The position numbers and the translations under genes are program-made. Positions 7,165-13,911 of a stretch of 23,529 bases of DNA are shown piece by piece. Numbering within the stretch: the first letter of the stretch is position 1; every line of letters starts with the position of its first letter. Below the pieces are notes generated by a model. It saw only the letters and a program-made list of their open reading frames with translations, was not told where the DNA came from and made no database searches. Source of the stretch: an uncultured Flavobacteriaceae bacterium (GTDB lineage: Bacteria > Bacteroidota > Bacteroidia > Flavobacteriales > Flavobacteriaceae); NCBI GenBank assembly GCA_937901915.1, contig CALGUD010000068.1, positions 1 to 23,529 on the forward strand, in the 5' to 3' direction.

Positions 7165-8190
7165 TTATATGTAATGAAATAATTTTATCAGTGCATAAGT
7201 TAAGATAAACGCAAAAACAGGGGCAATCGCCCAAACTGTAAAGAATCGTTTTACAGTCTTATTGCTAAAGGTATTTTTAAATCCGCTCTTGCTAACACTT
7301 AAAGCGATAAAAGCTGCACCATTTAGTTGTACCAATGAAGTTGGTATACCCTTAGTAACGGAAGCAAGTAAAAGTAAGCTTGCTGTAATCATTGCAATAA
7401 TTGTTGCGTAGAATGGTGATACTTCTATAATATCTTTCCCTGTTTTTTTAGTCACTTTGTGTCCTAAAAGTGAGCTGCCGATTGCAAAACAAGGTGCAAC
7501 AATTAAAACAGATAAAATGATAATGGGCAAAAAGTTTTGAATAGCTTCCTGGCCGATTTCGTTTGCCGTAAGTGAAGCAATGGGAGCGGCGGCGTTGGCA
7601 ACATTATTTGCACCTATTGAAAAAGCAACATAAAGCGATGATAAAATCAGCAAACCTTTTAATCCCTTATGTTCTCTAAGATGTGAATAATCATCAGTAA
7701 AAACTTTCTTTTTGAGCAAAGGTAAAATCCATTTGGAAAGGAACAGCATTATTAAAAAAGCAATTATTGGCAGGATAACCCAGGTTGGAATAATCTCGTA
7801 AAACAATTTGTCGATATTTAATCCGTCTAATGCAGTTGCTGCCCCGGCTATTGAAAGCACCGTTGCCTGGCTTGTTGACTGGGGAACTCCTATTAAATTG
7901 GCTATTAAGAGCGACAAACCAACCGAAAGTAAAATAATAGAGGTATTCAAAGGAGTGAAAAAAGAATGATCTAAAAGCCCTTCTCCCAGGGTTAATGAAA
8001 CTTCTTTTCCTGCAATTAAAGCACCTGCAAGCACCATAATACCAAAAAGTCCCGGAATAAGTGTTTGTTTTAAAACATTTGCCCCATAGGCTGCGGAAAA
8101 TGCCGGAGCAGTTCCGCTACCGCCCATATTTACGGCTAAAAACATAGCCAACAGGAACGGTATAGTTAAAGCGTTAAATAATTCTGACAT
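7165..8190 (-). CDS. PiT-family inorganic anion permease (phosphate or sulfate; CysP-like)
   Basis: A 341-residue multi-spanning inner-membrane transporter with the internal two-fold repeat of the PiT family. The second repeat keeps SIGANNVANAAAPIA (GANNVANA at 193-200), and GVPQSTSQA (101-109) matches the family's GxPxST motif. The first repeat has NMGGSGTAPAFSAAYGANV in place of the usual GANDVANA signature. From memory, this glycine/serine-rich variant resembles Bacillus CysP, a sulfate permease of the same family, so sulfate is a real alternative to phosphate. It is the second gene of a unit with a DUF2490 protein (21 bp upstream), and an Rrf2 regulator lies further upstream on the same strand; Rrf2 proteins often control sulfur or Fe-S metabolism, which favours sulfate. 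Substrate assignment is inference. Confidence 0.88.
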   Translation of the reverse strand: MSELFNALTIPFLLAMFLAVNMGGSGTAPAFSAAYGANVLKQTLIPGLFGIMVLAGALIAGKEVSLTLGEGLLDHSFFTPLNTSIILLSVGLSLLIANLIGVPQSTSQATVLSIAGAATALDGLNIDKLFYEIIPTWVILPIIAFLIMLFLSKWILPLLKKKVFTDDYSHLREHKGLKGLLILSSLYVAFSIGANNVANAAAPIASLTANEIGQEAIQNFLPIIILSVLIVAPCFAIGSSLLGHKVTKKTGKDIIEVSPFYATIIAMITASLLLLASVTKGIPTSLVQLNGAAFIALSVSKSGFKNTFSNKTVKRFFTVWAIAPVFAFILTYALIKLFHYI

Positions 8191-8211
8191 ATTTATTGAT
8201 TTTTAGAGCCT

Positions 8212-8931
8212 TTAAACTTTTATGATATGATGAATGGTAAATCTTACGATGTGACGGTTGTAAAAATCTAATCCTGATGCCTGTTGCTGGAACCAATTGA
8301 AGTAACCCAATTCGAAACCAAAATTTTCAACTGGCATATATTGAACACTACCTCCGTACCTATTTTGATCGAATATGCTTTGGCTGTTTTTACCACCAAT
8401 ATTAATGTGGATTTCATTAAATGCTTTTATGGTCAATTTAGGAATTGCAGCATATCTTAATTCAAGCTTATATCGTGTTCTGTTTCTGTCGTACTCAAAT
8501 GATCCGTTTGGTTGTTCAAAAAATCTGAATTCGCTCCAATAGCGATGGTGTAGGATGATTTTTTCTGATATGGTTTGTTTATACGCTATTTCAAGTTGCG
8601 GCCGTAGTTCAATACTATTTTCAAAATTTGTTATTTCAGGGTCGTGAGGAAGTGATTGAATGAAGTAAGTAAATCCAAGTCCGGTATTCCAACCTTTTCC
8701 AAGTTTTCTATCTACAAAAGTTCTTGAAACGAATTGATGTTGCCTCCAGGGAAACCAATAGGTTCTTTCTTCTAGTTCCTGGAGTATTTGGTAGTTATCA
8801 TTAAGCTCCAATTTCAGGTAATACCGAGTCCAAAGGAGGTGTTGCGTATCAACATTTTTCTGTGCTAATACATCTATTGAATAGAAAGTAAAGAGCAATA
8901 CAACAAAATTTATGGGCCTAACTATTCTCAT
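8212..8931 (-). CDS. DUF2490 outer-membrane beta-barrel protein
   Basis: The 239-residue protein has a signal peptide (1-23, ending VLAQ) and then alternating strands with many aromatic residues, for example LLWTRYYLKLELN, RTYWFPWRQHQFVSRTF and a C-terminal strand HIVRFTIHHIIKV, as expected for an outer-membrane barrel of the DUF2490 family. The biochemical role of the family is unknown. It precedes the PiT permease by 21 bp and shares its promoter, so a plausible task is passage of the same anion across the outer membrane; this is inferred from position only. A near-consensus promoter with possible regulator sites lies directly upstream. Confidence 0.82.
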   Translation of the reverse strand: MRIVRPINFVVLLFTFYSIDVLAQKNVDTQHLLWTRYYLKLELNDNYQILQELEERTYWFPWRQHQFVSRTFVDRKLGKGWNTGLGFTYFIQSLPHDPEITNFENSIELRPQLEIAYKQTISEKIILHHRYWSEFRFFEQPNGSFEYDRNRTRYKLELRYAAIPKLTIKAFNEIHINIGGKNSQSIFDQNRYGGSVQYMPVENFGFELGYFNWFQQQASGLDFYNRHIVRFTIHHIIKV

Positions 8932-8933
8932 AT

Positions 8934-8993
8934 ATTATTTAAATAATGCATCAAAAATATTAAATCCTATTAATCCTACCAAATAAATAGGAT
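8934..8993 (-). promoter_or_regulatory. Promoter of the DUF2490-PiT unit with embedded AGGAT repeats
   Basis: On the minus strand TTTG (8983-8980) and TATTTTTG (8959-8952) match the Bacteroidetes -33 and -7 elements with a 20-bp spacer. The spacer holds two tandem TAGGATT copies 9 bp apart, and ATCCTAT in the opposite orientation precedes the -33, giving an inverted pair ATCCTATT (8964-8971) and AATAGGAT (8986-8993). A perfect 14-bp palindrome ATTATTTAAATAAT (8934-8947) covers the expected start of transcription. The repeats are placed where a bound repressor would block polymerase; the Rrf2 protein encoded next door is the obvious candidate, by inference. Confidence 0.6.
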
Positions 8994-9008
8994 ATAAAAT
9001 TAAAAAAA

Positions 9009-9440
9009 TTATTTTTTAAGCTTTTTCTCTCGTTTAATGATGTCTGCAAGGGTAGCAGCTTTTAAGCGTTTCACCGTTTCGTTACGGATTTCCATGGCAA
9101 CCTGTCGGATACCGCAAGTTTCCTCATCAATACATTCTTCGCATCTTTCATAGTACTGATAAGTTACACATGGCAACAAGGCTATTGCACCATCAAACAA
9201 ACGTACAATCTTTGCCATATGAATTTCTTCGGGTGTACCATTTAAGGAATAGCCGCCATATTTGCCTTTTTTACTATTTAAAACACGGGCATTTTTAAGT
9301 TCGGTTAATATAGATTCAAGGAATTTCAGGGAAATATTCTGCTCTTCAGAAATCCTTCTAACCGATATAGGCTGTTCGTCAATATTCTTTGCAATATAAA
9401 CAAGTGCATTAATTGCGTATTTTGTCTTTTTTGATAACAT
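9009..9440 (-). CDS. Rrf2-family transcriptional regulator
   Basis: A 143-residue winged-helix regulator. MLSKKTKYAINALVYIAK and ISVRRISEEQNISLKFLESI (about 25-45) are the Rrf2 helix-turn-helix core, and KKGKYGGYSL (57-66) is the wing. Cysteines at 91, 100, 103 and 109 in the C-terminal part occupy the region where IscR and NsrR bind a cluster, but with spacing C-x8-C-x2-C-x5-C rather than the IscR pattern, so an Fe-S or redox sensor is possible but not shown. It lies 77 bp upstream of the DUF2490-PiT unit on the same strand, with a separate promoter between, and is divergent from dodecin. CymR-like control of sulfur uptake is the leading hypothesis; NsrR or IscR-type roles remain open. Confidence 0.88.
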   Translation of the reverse strand: MLSKKTKYAINALVYIAKNIDEQPISVRRISEEQNISLKFLESILTELKNARVLNSKKGKYGGYSLNGTPEEIHMAKIVRLFDGAIALLPCVTYQYYERCEECIDEETCGIRQVAMEIRNETVKRLKAATLADIIKREKKLKK

Positions 9441-9545
9441 TATTTGATAATTGCTACGAATTTACAATTAATGTGCGACAGCGAAAGAATAAATTTTTAA
9501 AGGGCAAGCAAAAATAGCTGTGGAATATAAACCTGGCTTTAACTT

Positions 9546-9594
9546 AAAATTATGGGTAGAACATTCTTTAAAACCAATTAAAACCCATAACTTT
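9546..9594 (+). promoter_or_regulatory. Inverted repeat upstream of dodecin
   Basis: AAAATTATGGGT (9546-9557) and ACCCATAACTTT (9583-9594) are inverted copies matching at 11 of 12 positions, separated by 25 bp. The right arm overlaps TAACTTTA (9588-9595), a near match to the -7 element. The layout would suit an operator acting on the dodecin gene. The binding protein is unknown. Confidence 0.4.
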
Positions 9595-9632
9595 ATAAAT
9601 AAGACTATTAATTAATCAAAAACATTATAATT

Positions 9633-9833
9633 ATGGCAGTTTTAAAAGTAATTGAATTATTATCGAACTCAACGGAAAGTTGGGAAGATGCAACCAGAAA
9701 AGCAGTAAAACACGCAGGAAAAACAATTAAAAATATCAGGTCCGTGTATGTAAAAGAACATACTGCAACAGTTGATGGAGATAATGTAACAGAATTCAGG
9801 GTAAATTTAAAAGTTACTTTTGAAGTGAAGTAA
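9633..9833 (+). CDS. Dodecin-family flavin-binding protein
   Basis: A 66-residue protein with the dodecin pattern: strand AVLKVIELLSNSTE, helix SWEDATRKAVKHAGKTI, then strands IRSVYVKEHTATVDG and VTEFRVNLKVTFEVK. Dodecins form hollow twelve-subunit spheres in the cytoplasm that store flavin or flavin breakdown products. In many bacterial and archaeal members a tryptophan at the start of the second strand (in a WFEV-like motif) stacks on the flavin; here that position reads SVYV, and the only tryptophan is Trp17 in the helix. Ligand binding may therefore differ. It is a single-gene unit divergent from the Rrf2 regulator and followed by a strong terminator. Confidence 0.9.
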   Translation: MAVLKVIELLSNSTESWEDATRKAVKHAGKTIKNIRSVYVKEHTATVDGDNVTEFRVNLKVTFEVK

Positions 9834-9857
9834 AAGTCAAATAAAATTGACTCACCG

Positions 9858-9884
9858 GCACCAAAAAATGGTGCTTTTTCTTTT
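9858..9884 (+). terminator. Rho-independent terminator after dodecin
   Basis: GCACC (9858-9862) and GGTGC (9870-9874) form a stem around AAAAAAT, followed by TTTTTCTTTT. This is a compact plus-strand terminator 25 bp after the dodecin stop codon. Confidence 0.85.
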
Positions 9885-9947
9885 CTAAAATTTCTAATAT
9901 TCTTAAGAAATAGAATCTTAATTTTTAATTGGTCGAACTTTCATCAT

Positions 9948-11975
9948 ATGCATACGAATGACCTGATAAATGAGACAAGTCCCTACTTATTGCAGCACGC
10001 CCATAACCCGGTACACTGGATGCCATGGAATGAGGATACCCTGAAAATAGCCAAAGAAGAAAATAAACCCATACTCATAAGTGTGGGATATGCTGCTTGC
10101 CACTGGTGCCATGTCATGGAAAAAGAAAGTTTTGAAGATAATGAAGTAGCGGCTGTAATGAACAAGCACTTTATTAATATTAAAGTTGACCGTGAAGAAC
10201 GCCCGGATGTGGACCAGCTTTACATGAGTGCCGTTCAGATAATGACAGGTAGCGGTGGCTGGCCTATGAATGTAATAGCATTACCGGACGGCAGGCCTTT
10301 TTGGGGCGGCACATATTTTAGAAAGGAACAGTGGATGGCTACTTTAGAGCAAATTGCCAACCTGTTTACAAAAGATCATGAAAAGATACTGGAATATGCC
10401 GACAGCCTTGAAAACGGAATTAAATCAGTAAGCCTCGTTAGTTTTAATTCATCGGGAAATGAATTTACAAATGATGAAATAGACCTTTCGGTAAAAAACT
10501 GGTCCGCATATTTTGATCCCAAATTTGGAGGAAACGACCGTGCGCCTAAATTTATGATCCCCACTTCTTTGAATTTTTTACTTCGATATTCGTACACAAA
10601 GGAAAGTAAAGAAATAACAAAGCATATACATAATACCCTCACCAAAATAGCATACGGGGGCGTTTATGACCATGTGGGTGGCGGATTCTCACGTTACTCT
10701 GTAGATGACAAATGGCACGTGCCCCATTTTGAAAAAATGTTGTATGACAATGCTCAACTTGTAAGTGTGTACAGCAAAGCGTATTCGTTGACAAAAAATC
10801 CGTTGTATAAAAAAGTAGTTGCAGAAACTTTAGAGTTTGTGGAGCGCGAACTCATGACAGATACTTTTATATTTTACTCATCACTTGATGCTGACAGCCT
10901 AAATGAGAAACAGGAATTGGAAGAGGGTGCTTTTTATGTGTGGAAAAAAGAAGAATTAGAGATGCTGTTAGAGGATAATTTCCCTGTTTTTAAGGATTAC
11001 TACAACATTAATCAATTTGGTTTTTGGGAACATGGTAATTACGTTTTAATACGTGACAAGACTGATGAGGAAATTGCACAAATGCACAATATTTCCGTTG
11101 ATATTCTCCAGGATAAAATAGAACAATGTAAATCAATCTTATTAAAAGAAAGAAACAAAAGAGAACGGCCACGGTTGGATGATAAGTCACTTACTTCATG
11201 GAATGCACTAATGCTAAAAGGATATATTGATGCCTATAAAGCATTCGGAAATGAACATTACCTTCATATAGCTAAAAATAATGCAGATTTTATCCTTAAA
11301 AAGCAGGTTAAAACCGATGGTGGGCTGTATCATAATTATAAAAATGGCAAAAGCAACATAAACGGCTTCTTGGAAGATTATGCCACTGTAATTGATGCTT
11401 TTTTATCTATGCATGAAGTAACTTTAGATGAGAAATGGCTTCAACTATCCCGGGACCTGACCAATTACTGCTTTGATTATTTTTATGACGATAAAAATGG
11501 CATGTTTTATTTCACATCCGATAAAGACCCGGTTATTGTAACCCGTACTATTGAGAAGTTTGATAATGTAATTCCGGCATCCAATTCAATAATGGCACAT
11601 AACTTATTGAGACTTTCCCACTTTTTTTCCAATTCTAAATATCTTGAAAATTCAAAAAAGATGCTTAACAATATGCGGGATTATTTTGAAGATTATGGAT
11701 ATAACCATGCGAACTGGATGGATTTGATGCTAAACTTTACGGGGCCATTCTATGAAATTGCAGTTGTTGGAGTTGATGCACAGGAAAAAGTAAAAGAATT
11801 AAATTTGTATTATATCCCCAATACTATAATTACCGGCAACACAAAAGAATCTGAAATGCCTTTATTAAAAAACAGGTTCTCTGATAATGAAACATTTATT
11901 TATGTTTGTATAAATAATACATGTAAACTTCCGGTTAAAAATGTAGGTGAAGCTTTAAAAGAAATAAAAATATGA
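9948..11975 (+). CDS. DUF255 / YyaL-type thioredoxin-domain protein
   Basis: The 675-residue protein is full length for the family of bacterial YyaL and animal SPATA20. The N-terminal thioredoxin-like domain (about 1-165) starts with the hallmark NETSPYLLQHAHNPVHW and has the CxxC pair in AACHWCHVMEKESF (Cys51, Cys54), then DREERPDVDQLYM and GGWPMNVIALPDGRPFWGGT. The rest reads as a helical toroid like that of N-acylglucosamine epimerases and glycosidases, with FEKMLYDNAQL and RPRLDDKSLTSWNAL as conserved blocks. No signal peptide is seen, so it is cytoplasmic. The reaction is not established. Its stop overlaps the next start by 4 bp (ATGA), indicating translational coupling with DUF1304. Confidence 0.92.
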   Translation: MHTNDLINETSPYLLQHAHNPVHWMPWNEDTLKIAKEENKPILISVGYAACHWCHVMEKESFEDNEVAAVMNKHFINIKVDREERPDVDQLYMSAVQIMTGSGGWPMNVIALPDGRPFWGGTYFRKEQWMATLEQIANLFTKDHEKILEYADSLENGIKSVSLVSFNSSGNEFTNDEIDLSVKNWSAYFDPKFGGNDRAPKFMIPTSLNFLLRYSYTKESKEITKHIHNTLTKIAYGGVYDHVGGGFSRYSVDDKWHVPHFEKMLYDNAQLVSVYSKAYSLTKNPLYKKVVAETLEFVERELMTDTFIFYSSLDADSLNEKQELEEGAFYVWKKEELEMLLEDNFPVFKDYYNINQFGFWEHGNYVLIRDKTDEEIAQMHNISVDILQDKIEQCKSILLKERNKRERPRLDDKSLTSWNALMLKGYIDAYKAFGNEHYLHIAKNNADFILKKQVKTDGGLYHNYKNGKSNINGFLEDYATVIDAFLSMHEVTLDEKWLQLSRDLTNYCFDYFYDDKNGMFYFTSDKDPVIVTRTIEKFDNVIPASNSIMAHNLLRLSHFFSNSKYLENSKKMLNNMRDYFEDYGYNHANWMDLMLNFTGPFYEIAVVGVDAQEKVKELNLYYIPNTIITGNTKESEMPLLKNRFSDNETFIYVCINNTCKLPVKNVGEALKEIKI

Positions 11976-12337
11976 ATATAATCTCCACTATTTTAATTAG
12001 TATCGTAGCTTACCTGCATGTATACTTCCTCATTTTGGAAATGTTTTTATGGACAAAACCAAAAGGTTTGAAAACTTTTAGAATCAATAAAGAATATGCT
12101 GAAAAATCTAAAGTACTTGCTGCTAATCAGGGTTTGTACAATGGATTTTTAGCGGCAGGTTTAATTTGGTCCTTGTTAGAACCTAATGCCGAGACAGCTT
12201 TCGTTTTTCAGGTTTTCTTTTTAATTTGTGTTATTATTGCCGGTACATATGGAGCTTATTCCACAAAAAAAGTAAGTTTGTTTTATATTCAGGCTATGCC
12301 GGCAATTTTGGCATTGGCAGTAATTTTATTAACTTAA
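11972..12337 (+). CDS. DUF1304 family membrane protein
   Basis: A 121-residue protein with four predicted membrane helices and the DUF1304 pattern: AYLHVYFLILEMFLW near the start, then a loop ending VLAANQGLYNGFLAAGLIW and a glycine-rich third helix. It is an inner-membrane protein of unknown function. The start overlaps the DUF255 stop by 4 bp, and the mscS gene follows after 18 bp, so the three genes are likely one transcript. Nothing in the sequence suggests a substrate. Confidence 0.88.
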   Translation: MNIISTILISIVAYLHVYFLILEMFLWTKPKGLKTFRINKEYAEKSKVLAANQGLYNGFLAAGLIWSLLEPNAETAFVFQVFFLICVIIAGTYGAYSTKKVSLFYIQAMPAILALAVILLT

Positions 12338-12355
12338 AAGTACATAGATTAAAGT

Positions 12356-13171
12356 ATGGAAATAGATATTGAGAGATGGACAGATAAGGGTATTTTATTA
12401 TTAATGGAGTATGGCCCCAAAGTAGTGTTGGCCCTTCTTATTTGGATAGTAGGTTTTTGGTTTATAAGAAGATTAATCAAAGGGGTTACTCTAGTAATGA
12501 CTAAAAGAAACTATGATCCCGGTTTAAAAACCTTTTTAACTAGCCTTATTAGTTGGTCGTTGAAGATAATGGTCATTTTGGCCATTTTGGGTACCCTTGG
12601 TGTTCAAACAACTTCATTTGCGGCCCTTATTGCAGCTGCCGGATTAGCAATTGGCTTGGCTTTACAGGGTTCATTATCTAATTTTGCAGGAGGAATATTG
12701 CTGTTACTATTTAAGCCGTTTAAGGTAGGTGATTGGATTGAGGCTCAGGGAGTTTCGGGAAGTGTAAAAAAAATTGACATTTTTACCACAACCCTGAATA
12801 CATATGGAAATCAGATAGCCATTGTTCCCAATGGAAAATTATCAAATGAGAACATTGTTAATTTTCACGGAGAAAGAACCAGAAGGGAGAAGTTAATAAC
12901 AGGTATAAGCTATGATTCTGATTTAAGGAAGGCCAAGCAAATTTTATTGGATATAGCCAACAATTACGAGAAAATATTAGATACACCTGCGCCAGAATCT
13001 TTTGTTGAAAAATTAGACGATAGTTCTGTGAATATTTCAATTGTATATTGGGCTGCAAACGAAAATTTCTGGAATGCCCATTTTTATCTTTTGGAAGAAA
13101 TAAAACTAAGATTTGATGCTGAAGGTATTGAAATCCCGTATCCGCAGATGGATATTCACAAAAAAGGTTAA
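12356..13171 (+). CDS. mscS: MscS-family mechanosensitive channel
   Basis: A 271-residue small-conductance mechanosensitive channel that opens when membrane tension rises on osmotic downshock. Three membrane helices lie at about 18-36, 60-82 and 86-108; the third, pore-lining helix has the Gly/Ala-rich GLAIGLALQGSLSNFAGGI. The beta domain follows with FKPFKVGDWIEAQGVSG and IVPNGKLSNENIVNF, then the alpha/beta domain ending EIPYPQMDI, the family's C-terminal motif. The size matches E. coli MscS (286). It is the last gene of the DUF255-DUF1304 unit, and its stop codon overlaps the converging tsaB stop. Confidence 0.95.
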   Translation: MEIDIERWTDKGILLLMEYGPKVVLALLIWIVGFWFIRRLIKGVTLVMTKRNYDPGLKTFLTSLISWSLKIMVILAILGTLGVQTTSFAALIAAAGLAIGLALQGSLSNFAGGILLLLFKPFKVGDWIEAQGVSGSVKKIDIFTTTLNTYGNQIAIVPNGKLSNENIVNFHGERTRREKLITGISYDSDLRKAKQILLDIANNYEKILDTPAPESFVEKLDDSSVNISIVYWAANENFWNAHFYLLEEIKLRFDAEGIEIPYPQMDIHKKG

Positions 13172-13842
13172 ACTTTAGGTTTTATAGCTACAAAATCTTT
13201 TAAATAATAAGGTTCAAAGTAGGCAACATCTTCAATGTTGCCTGCATTGTATTTAATTTCGGCCAATAAAGCCATTTCTTTAGCAGATGGAACATGAATT
13301 GTATCTGTAAAAATTGCATTGGGATGCTTTATAATACCTTTGCACTTTTCAGCACCACTGCCTATAAAATATGTTTTACCCTGAGCTAAAAATTCTGAGA
13401 ACGAATTTTCATTAATAATTTCTGCTTCAGTTTCCCTGACCCTATGGTGGTTATTATCAAAAACTGCCGAATACACTTCCATCCTCCGTGCATCTAACAA
13501 CGGAACAATAAAACCCTCTTCTATGTGCAATTGATGTGATAGCGATTCTAAAGTAGAAACAGAAATTAAGGGTTTATCTAAAGAATAGCACAAACCTTTT
13601 GCTGCCGACACCCCTATTCTTAAGCCCGTATAAGAACCCGGACCCTTACTGACTGCTATGGCATCAATATCTGCCAATGAAAGAGATGCAGATTTTAAAA
13701 CCGCTCTCATAAAAACGTGCAAATTTTCAGAATGCGTATAACCTGCATCATCTTGTTCTTTTAGTGCCAGGACCTTACCGTTTTTACTAATACTTACGGA
13801 ACAATTGGTAGTTGATGTTTCAAGATTCAGAATAACAGCCAT
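13168..13842 (-). CDS. tsaB: tRNA threonylcarbamoyladenosine biosynthesis protein TsaB
   Basis: The 224-residue protein is an ASKHA-fold partner of TsaD in making t6A at position 37 of ANN-decoding tRNAs. It starts ILNLETSTTNCSVSI, the nucleotide-fold opening, and has the family signature VSKGPGSYTGLRIG (about 64-77) followed by LISVSTLESL. It lacks the metal-binding histidines of TsaD, as expected for the TsaB partner. It lies 69 bp downstream of the TolC gene on the same strand, past a 10-bp palindrome. Its stop (TTA at 13168-13170 on the plus strand) shares bases with the mscS stop at 13169-13171. Confidence 0.95.
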   Translation of the reverse strand: MAVILNLETSTTNCSVSISKNGKVLALKEQDDAGYTHSENLHVFMRAVLKSASLSLADIDAIAVSKGPGSYTGLRIGVSAAKGLCYSLDKPLISVSTLESLSHQLHIEEGFIVPLLDARRMEVYSAVFDNNHHRVRETEAEIINENSFSEFLAQGKTYFIGSGAEKCKGIIKHPNAIFTDTIHVPSAKEMALLAEIKYNAGNIEDVAYFEPYYLKDFVAIKPKV

Positions 13843-13854
13843 ACTGCAAATATA

Positions 13855-13887
13855 AACTTTCCCAAAGTTCGGATCTCTGGGAAAGTT
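13855..13887 (-). terminator. Perfect 10-bp hairpin between tolC and tsaB
   Basis: AACTTTCCCA (13855-13864) and TGGGAAAGTT (13878-13887) are perfectly complementary around a 13-base loop. On the minus strand the stem is followed by TATATTT, a weak T-run. It probably ends or attenuates the efflux operon before tsaB. Because the palindrome is symmetric, an operator role for tsaB cannot be excluded. Confidence 0.5.
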
Positions 13888-13911
13888 AAATTATTTTAAT
13901 CAAGATGAAGC

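Noticed and set aside
9559..9568. AGAACATTCT as a heat-shock-like or other operator
   Set aside because: It is a 4+4 inverted pair expected by chance in AT-rich DNA and sits in the spacer of the longer, better repeat.
10376..10645. Open frame antisense to the DUF255 gene
   Set aside because: It lies wholly within a strongly conserved gene on the other strand and shows no recognisable protein features.
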